Source of the DNA: RHKX01 sp964497825
Lineage (GTDB): Bacteria > Actinomycetota > Thermoleophilia > Solirubrobacterales > 70-9
NCBI GenBank assembly: GCA_964497825.1
Contig: CAZCFA010000004.1
Location: 1-64,000 of the forward strand
Length of the DNA stretch: 64,000 nt
Reading direction: 5' to 3'
The notes under the pieces were generated by a model. That model was not told the origin of the DNA and did not search any database. It was given only the letters and a program-made list of their open reading frames with translations. Position numbers and translations under genes: made by a program. Below, piece after piece: positions 18,043-25,559 of this stretch (the stretch's first letter is position 1; every line of letters begins with the position of its first letter).

Positions 18043-19044
18043 ATGGACGACGGAAGCTCGATCGAGGTCGTCCGCGGCCGGCTCGAGCCCGCCGTCGGCG
18101 ATGAGCTGGTCCGCTTCTGGTCGGCGCACGGGGCGCTGAGCGAGGCGGCGGCCCGCGCCCGGCTGGCCGAGGTCGTCGCGGTCCTGCGCGACGGCGCCGG
18201 GCAGGTGGTCGGGGTCAACTCGGCCTTCGCCGACCGGGTGGCGCTGATCGGCGGCCGCCGCTTCTGGATCTACCGCAGCTTCCTCGCCTCCGGTCACGCC
18301 GCGGGCGCCGCGCCGCTGCTCGCCGCCTGCTTCGAGCTGCTCGAAGAGGAGTTCACGGCGACCGGCCAGGGGCCGATCGGGCTCTGCGTGGTCCACCGCG
18401 GCACCGAGTTCGGCCGCGACGCGGTCTGGCCCGGCGCGGCCGGGTTCATCTACATGGGTCGCGCCGCCGACCGCGCCCTCGTTCACGCCGCCTACTTCGA
18501 AGGCGCCGCGATCGGCCCCGGCGCCGGCGAGCAGGGCGAGCTCGACCCGGCGCTCGGGCCGGGGCTGCGGATCGAGGTCTATGCCGAGCAGGACGAGGTC
18601 ACCGACGAGGACGTGATCGCGCTGTGGACGAGCGCCGCGGGCCTGACCGCCGAGGAGGCACGGCGGCGGATCCTCGAGGTCCATCTCGTCGGCATCCACG
18701 ACCGCGACGGCGTCGTCGGCATCTCCAGCGCCTACCTGGAGCGCAACCCGCAGCTCGACATGCGGCTCTGGTACTACCGCGCCTTCGTCGCCCCCGAGCA
18801 CCGGATGAGCAGCCTCGCTGTGCTGCTCGCGCTGCGCGGCCGCGACCTGCTCGAGAGCCGGTTCGCCAGCGGCGAGGACGTCCGCGGGCCCGGGATCATC
18901 TACGAGGTCGAGAACCCGGGGCTGAAGGCGCACTTCAACCAGGCGCTGTGGCTGCCGACCGAGTTCACCTTCATCGGCGAGAACGCCCGCGGGGCTCACG
19001 TCCGCGTCCACTACTTCCCGGGGGCCACGGTCGCGGGCGGCTGA
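18043..19044 (+). CDS. Hypothetical protein with two tandem GNAT-like domains
   Basis: A 333-aa soluble protein with clear internal duplication. Residues 25-62 (FWSAHGALSE... VVGVNSAF) match 194-231 (LWTSAAGLTAEE... VVGISSAY). Residues 74-104 (FWIYRSFLASGH...) match 242-274 (LWYYRAFVAPEH...), and 110-141 parallels 282-314. Strand content and the position of the aromatic-basic segment suggest a GNAT-like fold, but the acetyl-CoA P-loop is not obvious, so catalysis is uncertain. ATG at 18043 is chosen because AGG lies 9 nt upstream; ATG at 18034 is the alternative. It is divergent from fusA and first in a plus-strand block that splits rpsG from fusA. Confidence 0.75.
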   Translation: MDDGSSIEVVRGRLEPAVGDELVRFWSAHGALSEAAARARLAEVVAVLRDGAGQVVGVNSAFADRVALIGGRRFWIYRSFLASGHAAGAAPLLAACFELLEEEFTATGQGPIGLCVVHRGTEFGRDAVWPGAAGFIYMGRAADRALVHAAYFEGAAIGPGAGEQGELDPALGPGLRIEVYAEQDEVTDEDVIALWTSAAGLTAEEARRRILEVHLVGIHDRDGVVGISSAYLERNPQLDMRLWYYRAFVAPEHRMSSLAVLLALRGRDLLESRFASGEDVRGPGIIYEVENPGLKAHFNQALWLPTEFTFIGENARGAHVRVHYFPGATVAGG

Positions 19045-19119
19045 GCCGGGCGGCGCCGCGGGCAGGGCTTAGAGTGTGAGGCGGCCCGCCCGAACGGGCC
19101 GGAGAGTCGGGATAGGAGC

Positions 19120-19182
19120 TTGAGCCGCGTGCACACTTCGGCGGAACGACCGGGCGCCCCGGGGCCGGGGCGGGTGCGGTGA
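19120..19182 (+). CDS. Possible 20-aa leader ORF before the basic membrane protein
   Basis: A TTG at 19120 with a good Shine-Dalgarno (GGATAGGAGC just upstream) opens a 20-codon frame, MSRVHTSAERPGAPGPGRVR, whose TGA overlaps the GTG of the next gene (GTGA, 19179-19182). A TAGAGT at 19070-19075 could be its -10. The large downstream gene has no Shine-Dalgarno of its own, so this frame may load ribosomes for it. Its first 15 bp plus context match the start of the gene at 20675. Confidence 0.35.
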   Translation: MSRVHTSAERPGAPGPGRVR

Positions 19183-20678
19183 AGCGCCGCGACCGCCGCG
19201 ACGACGACGGGGACGGCGCCGGCAAGGGACGCCGGCGACGCTCGCGCCGCGAGCGCGAGCGCTCGCAGCGCGAGGCGCTGGCCCGGGCCCGCCGCGAGCG
19301 CGCCCGCCGGGCGCGCGCCGACCTCGCCGCGAAGGCGAAGGACGAGGAGGAGGCAGGCGGCATCGAGCGAGCCGGCGACGCCGAGGAGGCCGGCAGCGCG
19401 CAGCCGGAGCGCGCCGGCGAGGGCGGGTCGAAGCCGAGGGGCCGGCGCCGGCCGCGGTCGGAGGCGAAGGCGAAGCCGGCCACCCGCAAGAGCGAGAAGC
19501 AGAAGGCAACGGCGAAGCCGGCCGCCCGCAAGGGCGAGAAGAAGAAGGCAGCGGCGAAGCCGGCCGCCGGCGAGGGCGAGAAGGCAGAGGCGAAGCCGAA
19601 GCCCGCCCACCGCGAGGACGAGAAGACGAAGGCGCGACCGGAGCCGGCCGACGAGGATGATGGCGTGAAGGACGAGGGCGGGCCGGCGGAGCGCGGCGGC
19701 CGCAAGCGCCCGAAGGCGGTCGCCGAGCACGGCAGGCCGCGGCGGCGGCGCTCGCCTGGCGACGGTGGCGGGGGCGAATCCGGCCGCGGACGCGCCGGGG
19801 GCCGCGTCAAGCGTGGCGGCGACCGCGCCGGGGGCCGCGCGAAGCGTGGCGGCGGTCGCGCCCGGGCTCGGCTCAAGCGTGGCGGGGCCCGGGTCAAGCG
19901 CGGCGGCACGGGCGCGCTGGTCGCGCTCAGGCGCGGCGCGGCTGAGACCGCGTCGCGCGCCCGCCGGGCGGCACCGCGGCTGGGCGCCGCCGCGTTCGGC
20001 CTGGTCGTCGCCGCCTTCGCCGCCTTCTTCACCGGCCTCGGCTACGTGCTCCGGGCCCTGATCGCCGTCTGCCTGCTGCTGGCGCCGCCACTGCTGACGG
20101 TGCTGCGGCTGGCCCGGCGCGCGATCGACGCGCTCTCGCGCCAGGTCACGCCGACCCGGGCGCTTGCCGTCGTCGTCGCCGGCGCCGCGGTGCTGCTCGC
20201 GCTCTCGCAGTTCGCCGACTACCGCAACATCTCGATCGGCAACGATGCCTACGCCGACGGCCTGCAGACGATCGCCCCGGCGCCGGTCCGCGAGACCGCC
20301 GCCACCGGCAGCGCCCACTCCTACCTGATGGTGCCGCTGGCCGCGATCGCGCTGGTCCTGCTCGGGGCGGCGCTGACCGGCCGCTGGCGGCTCTGCCGGC
20401 TGATCGCGCTCGCCGGCCTCGTCGCGATCGCCGTCGGCCTGATCCACGATCGGCCGGCCGGGCTCGACGTCGGCGCCGAGGCGCTCGCCTACAGCGGCGT
20501 CGAGGCGACGCTGCTCGGTGGCTTCTACGCGCAGCTCTTCTCCGGCCTGCTGCTGACCCTCTCATCGCTGCTGCTCGGCCGCGAGCTGCGGCTGGCGGGC
20601 GCCCGCGGTCGCGCTCGCGCCCGCGCCTTCGGCGGCTGGCGCCGGCGCGACCCGCGGGTCGGGGGGGCGAGCGCTTGA
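19179..20678 (+). CDS. Membrane protein with long basic low-complexity N-terminal region
   Basis: A 499-aa protein from GTG at 19179. Residues 1 to about 270 are hydrophilic and extremely rich in Arg, Lys, Ala, Gly and Glu. Histone-H1-like KPAARKGEKKKAAAKPA stretches come first, then a block of KRGG/RAGGR repeats encoded by repeated AAGCGTGGCGG-type DNA. From about 270 to 475 there are around six hydrophobic helices (for example FGLVVAAFAAFFTGLGYVL and LMVPLAAIALVLLGAALTG). By the positive-inside rule the basic region should be cytoplasmic. It overlaps the next membrane gene by 4 nt, so the two products probably act together. I do not recognise the family. Confidence 0.7.
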   Translation: MKRRDRRDDDGDGAGKGRRRRSRRERERSQREALARARRERARRARADLAAKAKDEEEAGGIERAGDAEEAGSAQPERAGEGGSKPRGRRRPRSEAKAKPATRKSEKQKATAKPAARKGEKKKAAAKPAAGEGEKAEAKPKPAHREDEKTKARPEPADEDDGVKDEGGPAERGGRKRPKAVAEHGRPRRRRSPGDGGGGESGRGRAGGRVKRGGDRAGGRAKRGGGRARARLKRGGARVKRGGTGALVALRRGAAETASRARRAAPRLGAAAFGLVVAAFAAFFTGLGYVLRALIAVCLLLAPPLLTVLRLARRAIDALSRQVTPTRALAVVVAGAAVLLALSQFADYRNISIGNDAYADGLQTIAPAPVRETAATGSAHSYLMVPLAAIALVLLGAALTGRWRLCRLIALAGLVAIAVGLIHDRPAGLDVGAEALAYSGVEATLLGGFYAQLFSGLLLTLSSLLLGRELRLAGARGRARARAFGGWRRRDPRVGGASA

Positions 20679-21256
20679 GCCGCGTGCTCCGGGCCGAGCT
20701 GGTGCTGCCGCTGACGATCGCGGCGGCGGCGGCGGTCGTCGCGGCCTCGGAGTTCATGACGACGTTCGAGTTCACCGCCGCGGGCCAGGTACAGGCGGTC
20801 TCGGTCGCCTCCGATCGCCACGGCTACGCGCTGCTGATCCTCGCCGCGCTGACCGTCGCCGGCACCATCTACGCGATCATCACCGGGCTGCGGTCGGTGG
20901 CGATCGCGACCGCGATCCTCGGCTGCGCGGCACTGCTGCTGTTCCTCGTCCTCGACCTCCCCGACGCCGGCAGGGCCGGCCCGCTCGACGACGACCCCGG
21001 CCTCTACTTCGCCGACGCGCGGGCCGATCCCGCCGCCGGCTTCTGGCTCGAGGCGATCGGCACCGTCGTCCTCGGCCTCGCGACCGTCGCCTTCGCGACC
21101 TTGAGCAGCGCCCAGCTGCGCGCCCCCGCCGAGCTGATCCGCTCCCGCCGCCGGGCCGCGAGGGAAGCGGCGGCCGAGGCGGAGCAGCCCGGGCGCGATG
21201 CGGAGCCGAAGTCCCGCCCGAGAAGCCTGCTCCGTCGCCTCAGCGGCAACGGCTGA
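20675..21256 (+). CDS. Four-helix membrane protein, partner of the preceding gene
   Basis: A 193-aa protein from TTG at 20675, whose start overlaps the upstream stop (TTGA). It has about four transmembrane helices (LPLTIAAAAAVVAASEF, YALLILAALTVAGTIYAI, VAIATAILGCAALLLFLVL, GTVVLGLATVAFATL) and a charged cytoplasmic tail (residues 155-193). The non-membrane loop after helix 3 is acidic. No family recognised. Tight coupling suggests a two-protein membrane complex with the 19179 product. Confidence 0.7.
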   Translation: MSRVLRAELVLPLTIAAAAAVVAASEFMTTFEFTAAGQVQAVSVASDRHGYALLILAALTVAGTIYAIITGLRSVAIATAILGCAALLLFLVLDLPDAGRAGPLDDDPGLYFADARADPAAGFWLEAIGTVVLGLATVAFATLSSAQLRAPAELIRSRRRAAREAAAEAEQPGRDAEPKSRPRSLLRRLSGNG

Positions 21257-21263
21257 CGGTCGC

Positions 21264-21321
21264 CGCAGGCTCGCTCGACGCCTGCGTCGGGGATCGCTCT
21301 CGCAGACCGCGACCGATCCCC
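21264..21321. terminator. Two hairpins between convergent genes
   Basis: CGCAGGC (21264-21270) pairs with GCCTGCG (21280-21286), and GGGGATCG (21289-21296) pairs with CGATCCCC (21314-21321). They follow the plus-strand membrane genes and precede, in the opposite direction, the 3' end of rpsG at 21421. They could separate the two converging transcription units. The rest of the 164-bp gap shows nothing clear. Confidence 0.45.
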
Positions 21322-21420
21322 GGTGTAGAGCCGGAGCGACGCGGCGGCCCCTGCGCGCGATCGTTGCTCACGTCGCCCGGCGGACGCCGTGCCCGCCGGT
21401 TCAGCGCGGGTGGCCGGCGC

Positions 21421-21888
21421 CTACCAGCGGTAGTGGGCGAACGCCTTGTTCGCCTGCGCCATCCGGTAGATGTCGTCCTTGCGCTTGTAGGCGCCGCCCT
21501 GCTGGGAGCTGGCGTCCATGATCTCGCGCGCGAGGCGCTCCGACATCGACTTCTCGCCGCGGTTGCGGGCGAACTGGACGAGCCAGCGGACGGCGAGGGT
21601 GCGGGCGCGCCGCTGCGGCACCTCGACCGGCACCTGGTAGGTGGCGCCGCCGACCCGCCGCGACTTCACCTCGAGGACCGGGGTGAGCTCGCGGATCGCG
21701 TCGTCGAGGACGTCGGTCGGGGTGCGGCCGCTGCGCTCGCCGACCACGGCGAGCGCGTCGTAGACGATCCGCTCGGCGGTCGACTTCTTGCCGTCGAGCA
21801 TGACCTTGTTGATGACCTGCTGGACGAGCCGGCTGCGGAACCGCGAGTCGGGCGCGGCGACGCGGGTTGTGGCGCGGTTGCGACGCAC
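21421..21888 (-). CDS. rpsG: 30S ribosomal protein S7
   Basis: Nucleates assembly of the 30S head. The protein is 155 aa from GTG at 21888, the first codon after rpsL that fits the family start (VRRNRATTRV). The signature KVMLDGKKSTAERIVYDAL and the C-terminal EIMDASSQQGGAYKRKDDIY are present. It lies 2 nt after rpsL. Here rpsG ends the unit: fusA, normally next, is 3.6 kb away behind plus-strand genes. Confidence 0.97.
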   Translation of the reverse strand: MRRNRATTRVAAPDSRFRSRLVQQVINKVMLDGKKSTAERIVYDALAVVGERSGRTPTDVLDDAIRELTPVLEVKSRRVGGATYQVPVEVPQRRARTLAVRWLVQFARNRGEKSMSERLAREIMDASSQQGGAYKRKDDIYRMAQANKAFAHYRW

Positions 21889-21890
21889 CG

Positions 21891-22286
21891 CTAGGAGGCC
21901 TTGACGCCGTACTGGGAGCGGGACTGCTTGCGCTCGGCGACGCCGGAGGCGTCGAGCGTCCCGCGCACGACCTTGTAGCGGACGCCGGGAAGGTCCTTGA
22001 CCCGGCCGCCGCGAACGAGCACGACCGAGTGCTCCTGGAGGTTGTGGCCCTCGCCGGGGATGTAGGAGGTGACCTCCATCCCGTTCGTCAACCGGACGCG
22101 CGCGACCTTGCGCAGCGCCGAGTTCGGCTTCTTCGGCGTCGCCGTGTAGACCCGGGTGCAGACGCCGCGCCGCTGCGGGGCGGCGATCCGGGCCTTGCGG
22201 CCCTGGCCCGACTTGAGGCCCGGGGTCGCGACCTTCTTGCGCGGCGCCTTGCGGCCCTTGCGAACTAGCTGGCTGGTGGTCGGCAC
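21891..22286 (-). CDS. rpsL: 30S ribosomal protein S12
   Basis: Decoding-centre protein and classical streptomycin target. The protein is 131 aa from GTG at 22286: VPTTSQLVRKGRKAPRKK, then GVCTRVYTATPKKPNSALRK and the PGEGHNLQEHSVVLVRGGRV segment with the conserved proline/lysine loop. A short insertion (around residues 24-38) precedes the GVCTRV motif compared with E. coli. A TACCAT element ends 8 nt before the GTG and there is no Shine-Dalgarno, so the mRNA may be leaderless. Confidence 0.97.
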   Translation of the reverse strand: MPTTSQLVRKGRKAPRKKVATPGLKSGQGRKARIAAPQRRGVCTRVYTATPKKPNSALRKVARVRLTNGMEVTSYIPGEGHNLQEHSVVLVRGGRVKDLPGVRYKVVRGTLDASGVAERKQSRSQYGVKAS

Positions 22287-22294
22287 GGCGCGGA

Positions 22295-22361
22295 ATGGTA
22301 GCGAGCGCGCGAATCGATGTCGCCGCGGCGATGATCCGCGACCGCGGCGGTGACGTAGGAT
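22295..22361. promoter_or_regulatory. Divergent promoter region with palindrome (rpsL / HAD side)
   Basis: TACCAT on the minus strand (22300-22295) ends 8 nt before the rpsL GTG. TAGGAT on the plus strand (22356-22361) ends 8 nt before an ATG at 22370. That spacing would place both transcription starts on the start codons. Between them GCCGCGG (22322-22328) and CCGCGGC (22342-22348) form an inverted repeat that could be an operator. Good -35 boxes are not visible. Confidence 0.4.
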
Positions 22362-22369
22362 CCCCGCCC

Positions 22370-22441
22370 ATGCGCACCGTTCCGCAGTCCGCCAGCCGGG
22401 CCGATCGCAGCCCGGACGCGATACCTCACCGCTGGTGATCG
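22370..22441 (+). CDS. Possible leaderless 23-aa ORF
   Basis: ATG at 22370, 8 nt after TAGGAT, opens a 23-codon frame reading MRTVPQSASRADRSPDAIPH with TGA at 22439-22441. The HAD-type gene starts 17 nt later. It may be a leader peptide or chance; its Ser/Asp/Pro composition gives no functional hint. Confidence 0.25.
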
Positions 22442-22457
22442 CGACCCCGAGCGCGCC

Positions 22458-22949
22458 GTGAGCGCCGCTGACAAGCCCGTCTGCGCGGTCGACGTCGACG
22501 GCGTGATCAGCCTGTTCGGCTTCGAGGGTCCGACCGGGGACGCTCCCTGCAAGTTCCAGCTGCTCGACGGCATGGTGCACTGCATCGCGCTCGAGGCCGG
22601 CGCCCGGCTGCAACGGCTGCTCCCCCATTACGAGCTGGTCTGGGCGACCGGCTGGGAGGACCGGGCGAACGAGTACCTGCTGCTGATGCTCGGGCTGCCG
22701 GCGCTGCCCGTCCTCCACTTCGGCAGCGCCGTTCGATTCGGCAGCGCCCACTGGAAGCTCGGACCGATCGGCGAGTACGCGCGCGGGCGGCGGCTCGCCT
22801 GGATCGACGACTCGCTCGACGAGAGCTGTCGCCAGTGGGCCGCGGCCCGGCCCGAGCCGACGATCCTGGTCGAGACCGAGTCCGCGGTCGGGCTCACCGA
22901 CGCTCACGTCGAAGCGCTGCTCGATTGGGCCACCGGCAACGCCCTCTAG
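22458..22949 (+). CDS. HAD-superfamily hydrolase-like protein
   Basis: A 163-aa cytoplasmic protein from GTG at 22458. The N-terminal VCAVDVDGVI matches HAD motif I (the nucleophile DxD), WATGWEDRANEYL fits motif II plus the following helix, and LAWIDDSLDESC fits the acidic motif IV. There is no large cap domain. It most resembles the HAD domains found in RNA-repair-associated proteins (HAD_SAK type), a family-level guess. It is first in a plus-strand block between rpsL and rpoC, divergent from rpsL. Confidence 0.7.
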   Translation: MSAADKPVCAVDVDGVISLFGFEGPTGDAPCKFQLLDGMVHCIALEAGARLQRLLPHYELVWATGWEDRANEYLLLMLGLPALPVLHFGSAVRFGSAHWKLGPIGEYARGRRLAWIDDSLDESCRQWAAARPEPTILVETESAVGLTDAHVEALLDWATGNAL

Positions 22950-22985
22950 ACTGACTGCCAGCACATGGACTCGGGAGTGGAACTG

Positions 22986-23264
22986 ATGATCTTCATGGGC
23001 CTGATCTTGAAGATCCCCGTGCTCGCGGCCTGCTGGCTGATCTGGCATGCCGTCCGCGCCGAGCCCGACCCGGCCGAGTCGACCGACGGCGACGGCGGCG
23101 GCGGCAACCAGCGCAACCACTTCCGGCGCGTCCGCAAGCGGCCGCCTCCGGGCCCGCGCCGGGGGCCCCACACCCCGGACTCGCTGCCGCTGCCGTGCCC
23201 GGCGGAGAACGACGGGCTGCGGGTCACGCGCGCGCCGGCGCGGCTTCGCGAGCACCAGGCCTGA
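22986..23264 (+). CDS. Small single-pass membrane protein with basic Pro-rich tail
   Basis: A 92-aa protein from ATG at 22986, chosen because GGGAG lies 8 nt upstream; ATG at 22965 is in frame but has no such site. One N-terminal helix (IFMGLILKIPVLAACWLIWHAV) is followed by an acidic-Gly linker and a basic Arg/Pro tail, probably cytoplasmic. TAGACT at 22947-22952, overlapping the preceding stop, may be a -10. Similar short proteins are common in actinobacteria but have no known role to my knowledge. Confidence 0.6.
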   Translation: MIFMGLILKIPVLAACWLIWHAVRAEPDPAESTDGDGGGGNQRNHFRRVRKRPPPGPRRGPHTPDSLPLPCPAENDGLRVTRAPARLREHQA

Positions 23265-23305
23265 GCGGCGGCCCGCCGCGGCCGCATCGGGCAGACTGCT
23301 GCCGC

Positions 23306-25237
23306 ATGAGCGTCACCGAGCCGAGGCCGGCGCCGCCGAATCGCTTCTCACGGCCGCTGTTCGTCGTCGCGCCGCCGAGCTCGGGCGCGCGGGTGCTCAC
23401 CGAGGGGCTCGCCGGATCGCCGTCGGCGTGGACCGCGGTGGGACCCGGGGGCGGCGCGGTGACCGACGAGATGGAGGGCCTCTCCCCCGCCGCCCGCGGC
23501 TGGGACAGCAACCGGCTGACCGCCACCGACGCGATCGGCGCCGAGCCCGCGGGCAGGCTGCGGGCGCTGATCTCGGCCGGCCTCCGCGACCGCTCCGGCG
23601 AGCCGCCGGCCGCCGACGCGGCCGGGCTGCGGCTGCTCGACGCGACGCCCGCGAACGCGCTGCGGATCCCGTTCCTGAACGCGATCTTCCCGCAGGCGAT
23701 CTTCATCTACGTCCACCGCGACCCGCGCCAGAGCCTCGCCGGGATGCTCGAGGGCTGGCAGTCGGGCCGTCACGTCAGCTACCCCGAGCTGCCGGGCTGG
23801 GACGGCCCCCCCTGGTCCTATCCGCTGACGCCCGAATGGCGGGCGCTCGGCGGTAAGTCGCTGTCGGAGATCTGCGTCGCGCAGTGGGCGATGACGATGC
23901 GGATCATGCTCGCCGACCTCGAGCGGCTGCCCGGCGAGCGCCGCTTCGCGGTCGACTTCGACGCGCTGCGCGCCGACCCGGGCGCGGAGCTGCGGCGACT
24001 CTGCGAGCTCACCGGGCTCGAGTGGGAGGACGGGATGGGCGCGACGATCGGCCGCGGTGCGCCCGAGACCTGGCGCCGGCGCGAGGCCGAGGTCGAGCAG
24101 GTGATCGCGGCCACCGGCGAGCTCGCCGAGCGCGCCCGGGCGCTGCTCGCCGAGCGCCCCGAGCAGCAGCGCCCGGTCGATCCGAGCTCGCCCGCGACCT
24201 CGCCGCTGCGCAGCGTCAACAGCGCCAACCTGGTCGAGATCCTCGACCAGCTCGGCAGCTCGCTGCTGCTCAGCACCTACCAGACCGGCAAGCTGGTCGC
24301 GGTCCGCCGGGACGGCGGTGGCGTCAACACGCACTTCCGTCAGTTCGAGAGCCCGATGGGGATCGACACGCGCGGCGGCCGGCTCGCCGTCGGCACCGCC
24401 TCGCAGGTCTGGGAGTACCACAACGTCCCGAGCCTGCTGTCGAAGCTGCAGCCCGCCGGCAAGCACGACGCCTGCTACGTGCCGCGCCACAGCCACTACA
24501 CCGGCGACATCCGGATCCATGAGATCGCCTACGCCGGCGACGAGCTCTGGCTGGTCAACACCCGCTTCTCCTGCCTCTGCACGCTCGACGCCGAGCACAG
24601 CTTCGTGCCGCGCTGGCGGCCCCCGTTCATCACCGGCTACGCGGCCGAGGACCGCTGCCACCTGAACGGGCTCGCGGTCGTCGACGACGAGGTCCGCTAC
24701 GTGACGATGCTGGGAGCGAGCGACGAGGCCGGCGGCTGGCGCGAGAACAAGGCCGACGGCGGGTTGATCATGGACGTCCCCTCGGCCGAGCCGGTCGTCG
24801 CTGGCCTGTCGATGCCGCACTCGCCGCGCTGGTACCGCGACCGGCTCTGGGTGCTCGAGTCGGGCGAGGGCACGCTGGCGGTCTGCGACCTCGATGCGGG
24901 CACGGTCGAGACCGTCGCCGAGCTCCCCGGCTTCACCCGCGGGCTCAGCTTCCTCGGCCCGCTCGCCTTCGTCGGGCTCTCCGAGGTGCGCGAGTCGGCG
25001 ACCTTCGGCGGGCTGCCCCTGACCGGTCGCCTGGAGGAGCGCCAGTGCGGGGTCTGGGTGGTCAACATCGAGACGGGCCAGACGATCGCCTTCCTCCGCT
25101 TCGAGGACCTCGTGCAGGAGATCTTCGCCGTCCACGCGCTACCGGGGGTCCGCTTCCCCGAGATCGCCGAGCACGGCTCCGAGGCCGTCAACCTCACCTT
25201 CGTGCTCCCCGACGAGGCGCTGGCGGAGGGCGCGTAG
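23306..25237 (+). CDS. Sulfotransferase-like / TIGR03032 fusion protein
   Basis: A 643-aa two-domain protein from ATG at 23306. Residues 1 to about 285 resemble a sulfotransferase: FVVAPPSSGARVLTEGL is a degenerate 5'-phosphosulfate loop, and IFIYVHRDPRQSLAGMLEGW is the typical 3'-phosphate motif for PAPS binding. Residues about 300-640 match the TIGR03032 family closely (LLLSTYQTGKLVAVRR, LWLVNTRFSCLCTLD, FVPRWRPPFITGYAAEDRCH, GLSMPHSPRWYRDRLW), which appears beta-propeller-like and has unknown function. The fusion suggests sulfation of, or linked to, a ligand recognised by the propeller. There is no signal peptide, so it is cytoplasmic. Confidence 0.85.
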   Translation: MSVTEPRPAPPNRFSRPLFVVAPPSSGARVLTEGLAGSPSAWTAVGPGGGAVTDEMEGLSPAARGWDSNRLTATDAIGAEPAGRLRALISAGLRDRSGEPPAADAAGLRLLDATPANALRIPFLNAIFPQAIFIYVHRDPRQSLAGMLEGWQSGRHVSYPELPGWDGPPWSYPLTPEWRALGGKSLSEICVAQWAMTMRIMLADLERLPGERRFAVDFDALRADPGAELRRLCELTGLEWEDGMGATIGRGAPETWRRREAEVEQVIAATGELAERARALLAERPEQQRPVDPSSPATSPLRSVNSANLVEILDQLGSSLLLSTYQTGKLVAVRRDGGGVNTHFRQFESPMGIDTRGGRLAVGTASQVWEYHNVPSLLSKLQPAGKHDACYVPRHSHYTGDIRIHEIAYAGDELWLVNTRFSCLCTLDAEHSFVPRWRPPFITGYAAEDRCHLNGLAVVDDEVRYVTMLGASDEAGGWRENKADGGLIMDVPSAEPVVAGLSMPHSPRWYRDRLWVLESGEGTLAVCDLDAGTVETVAELPGFTRGLSFLGPLAFVGLSEVRESATFGGLPLTGRLEERQCGVWVVNIETGQTIAFLRFEDLVQEIFAVHALPGVRFPEIAEHGSEAVNLTFVLPDEALAEGA

Positions 25238-25250
25238 GATCGGCGCCCCG

Positions 25251-25287
25251 GGGCGAGTTCTCCACGCTATCGGTGGTCAAGTCGCCC
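25251..25287 (+). repeat. 37-bp palindromic repeat, copy 1
   Basis: Left arm GGGCGAGTTCTCCAC (25251-25265), 7-nt spacer ending ATCG, right arm GTGGTCAAGTCGCCC (25273-25287). The arms pair at 12 of 15 positions. The copy extends rightwards with CAGCACGGCGGAGCGG, similar to copy 3. Confidence 0.75.
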
Positions 25288-25415
25288 AGCACGGCGGAGC
25301 GGTGGCCGCCTGGAGTCCAGGCCCGGGGCCGTCGCCAGCGCTCGTGCCGCCGTCCGTCGGCCGATGCCCGGCCGCCCACGGTCCGGCCGCCGCGCCACGG
25401 GCCCTCGTCGCCCCG

Positions 25416-25452
25416 GGGCGAGTTTTCCACGCTACCGGTGGTCAAATCGCCC
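25416..25452 (+). repeat. 37-bp palindromic repeat, copy 2
   Basis: Left arm GGGCGAGTTTTCCAC (25416-25430), 7-nt spacer, right arm GTGGTCAAATCGCCC (25438-25452). It has the same 15-7-15 layout as copy 1 and lies 107 bp upstream of the DUF559 gene. Confidence 0.75.
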
Positions 25453-25559
25453 AGCGTGCTTCGCGGTGGCCGCGCCGCGCATGGATTGATTCGATTCGGC
25501 GCCCGGATCATCACAGTGCGCCACCCACCCGTGACGGGTTCGGCGGCAGGATCGCGCGC

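Larger units (their letters stand above)
25238..25559. other. 322-bp gene-free stretch with two palindromic repeats
   Basis: Between the sulfotransferase fusion and the DUF559 gene. It contains two copies of the 37-bp palindrome (25251-25287 and 25416-25452), 165 bp apart and in the same orientation, separated by GC-rich sequence without a convincing gene. CAGGAT at 25548-25553 sits 6 nt before the downstream ATG and could serve as a -10 for a leaderless transcript. Confidence 0.5.
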
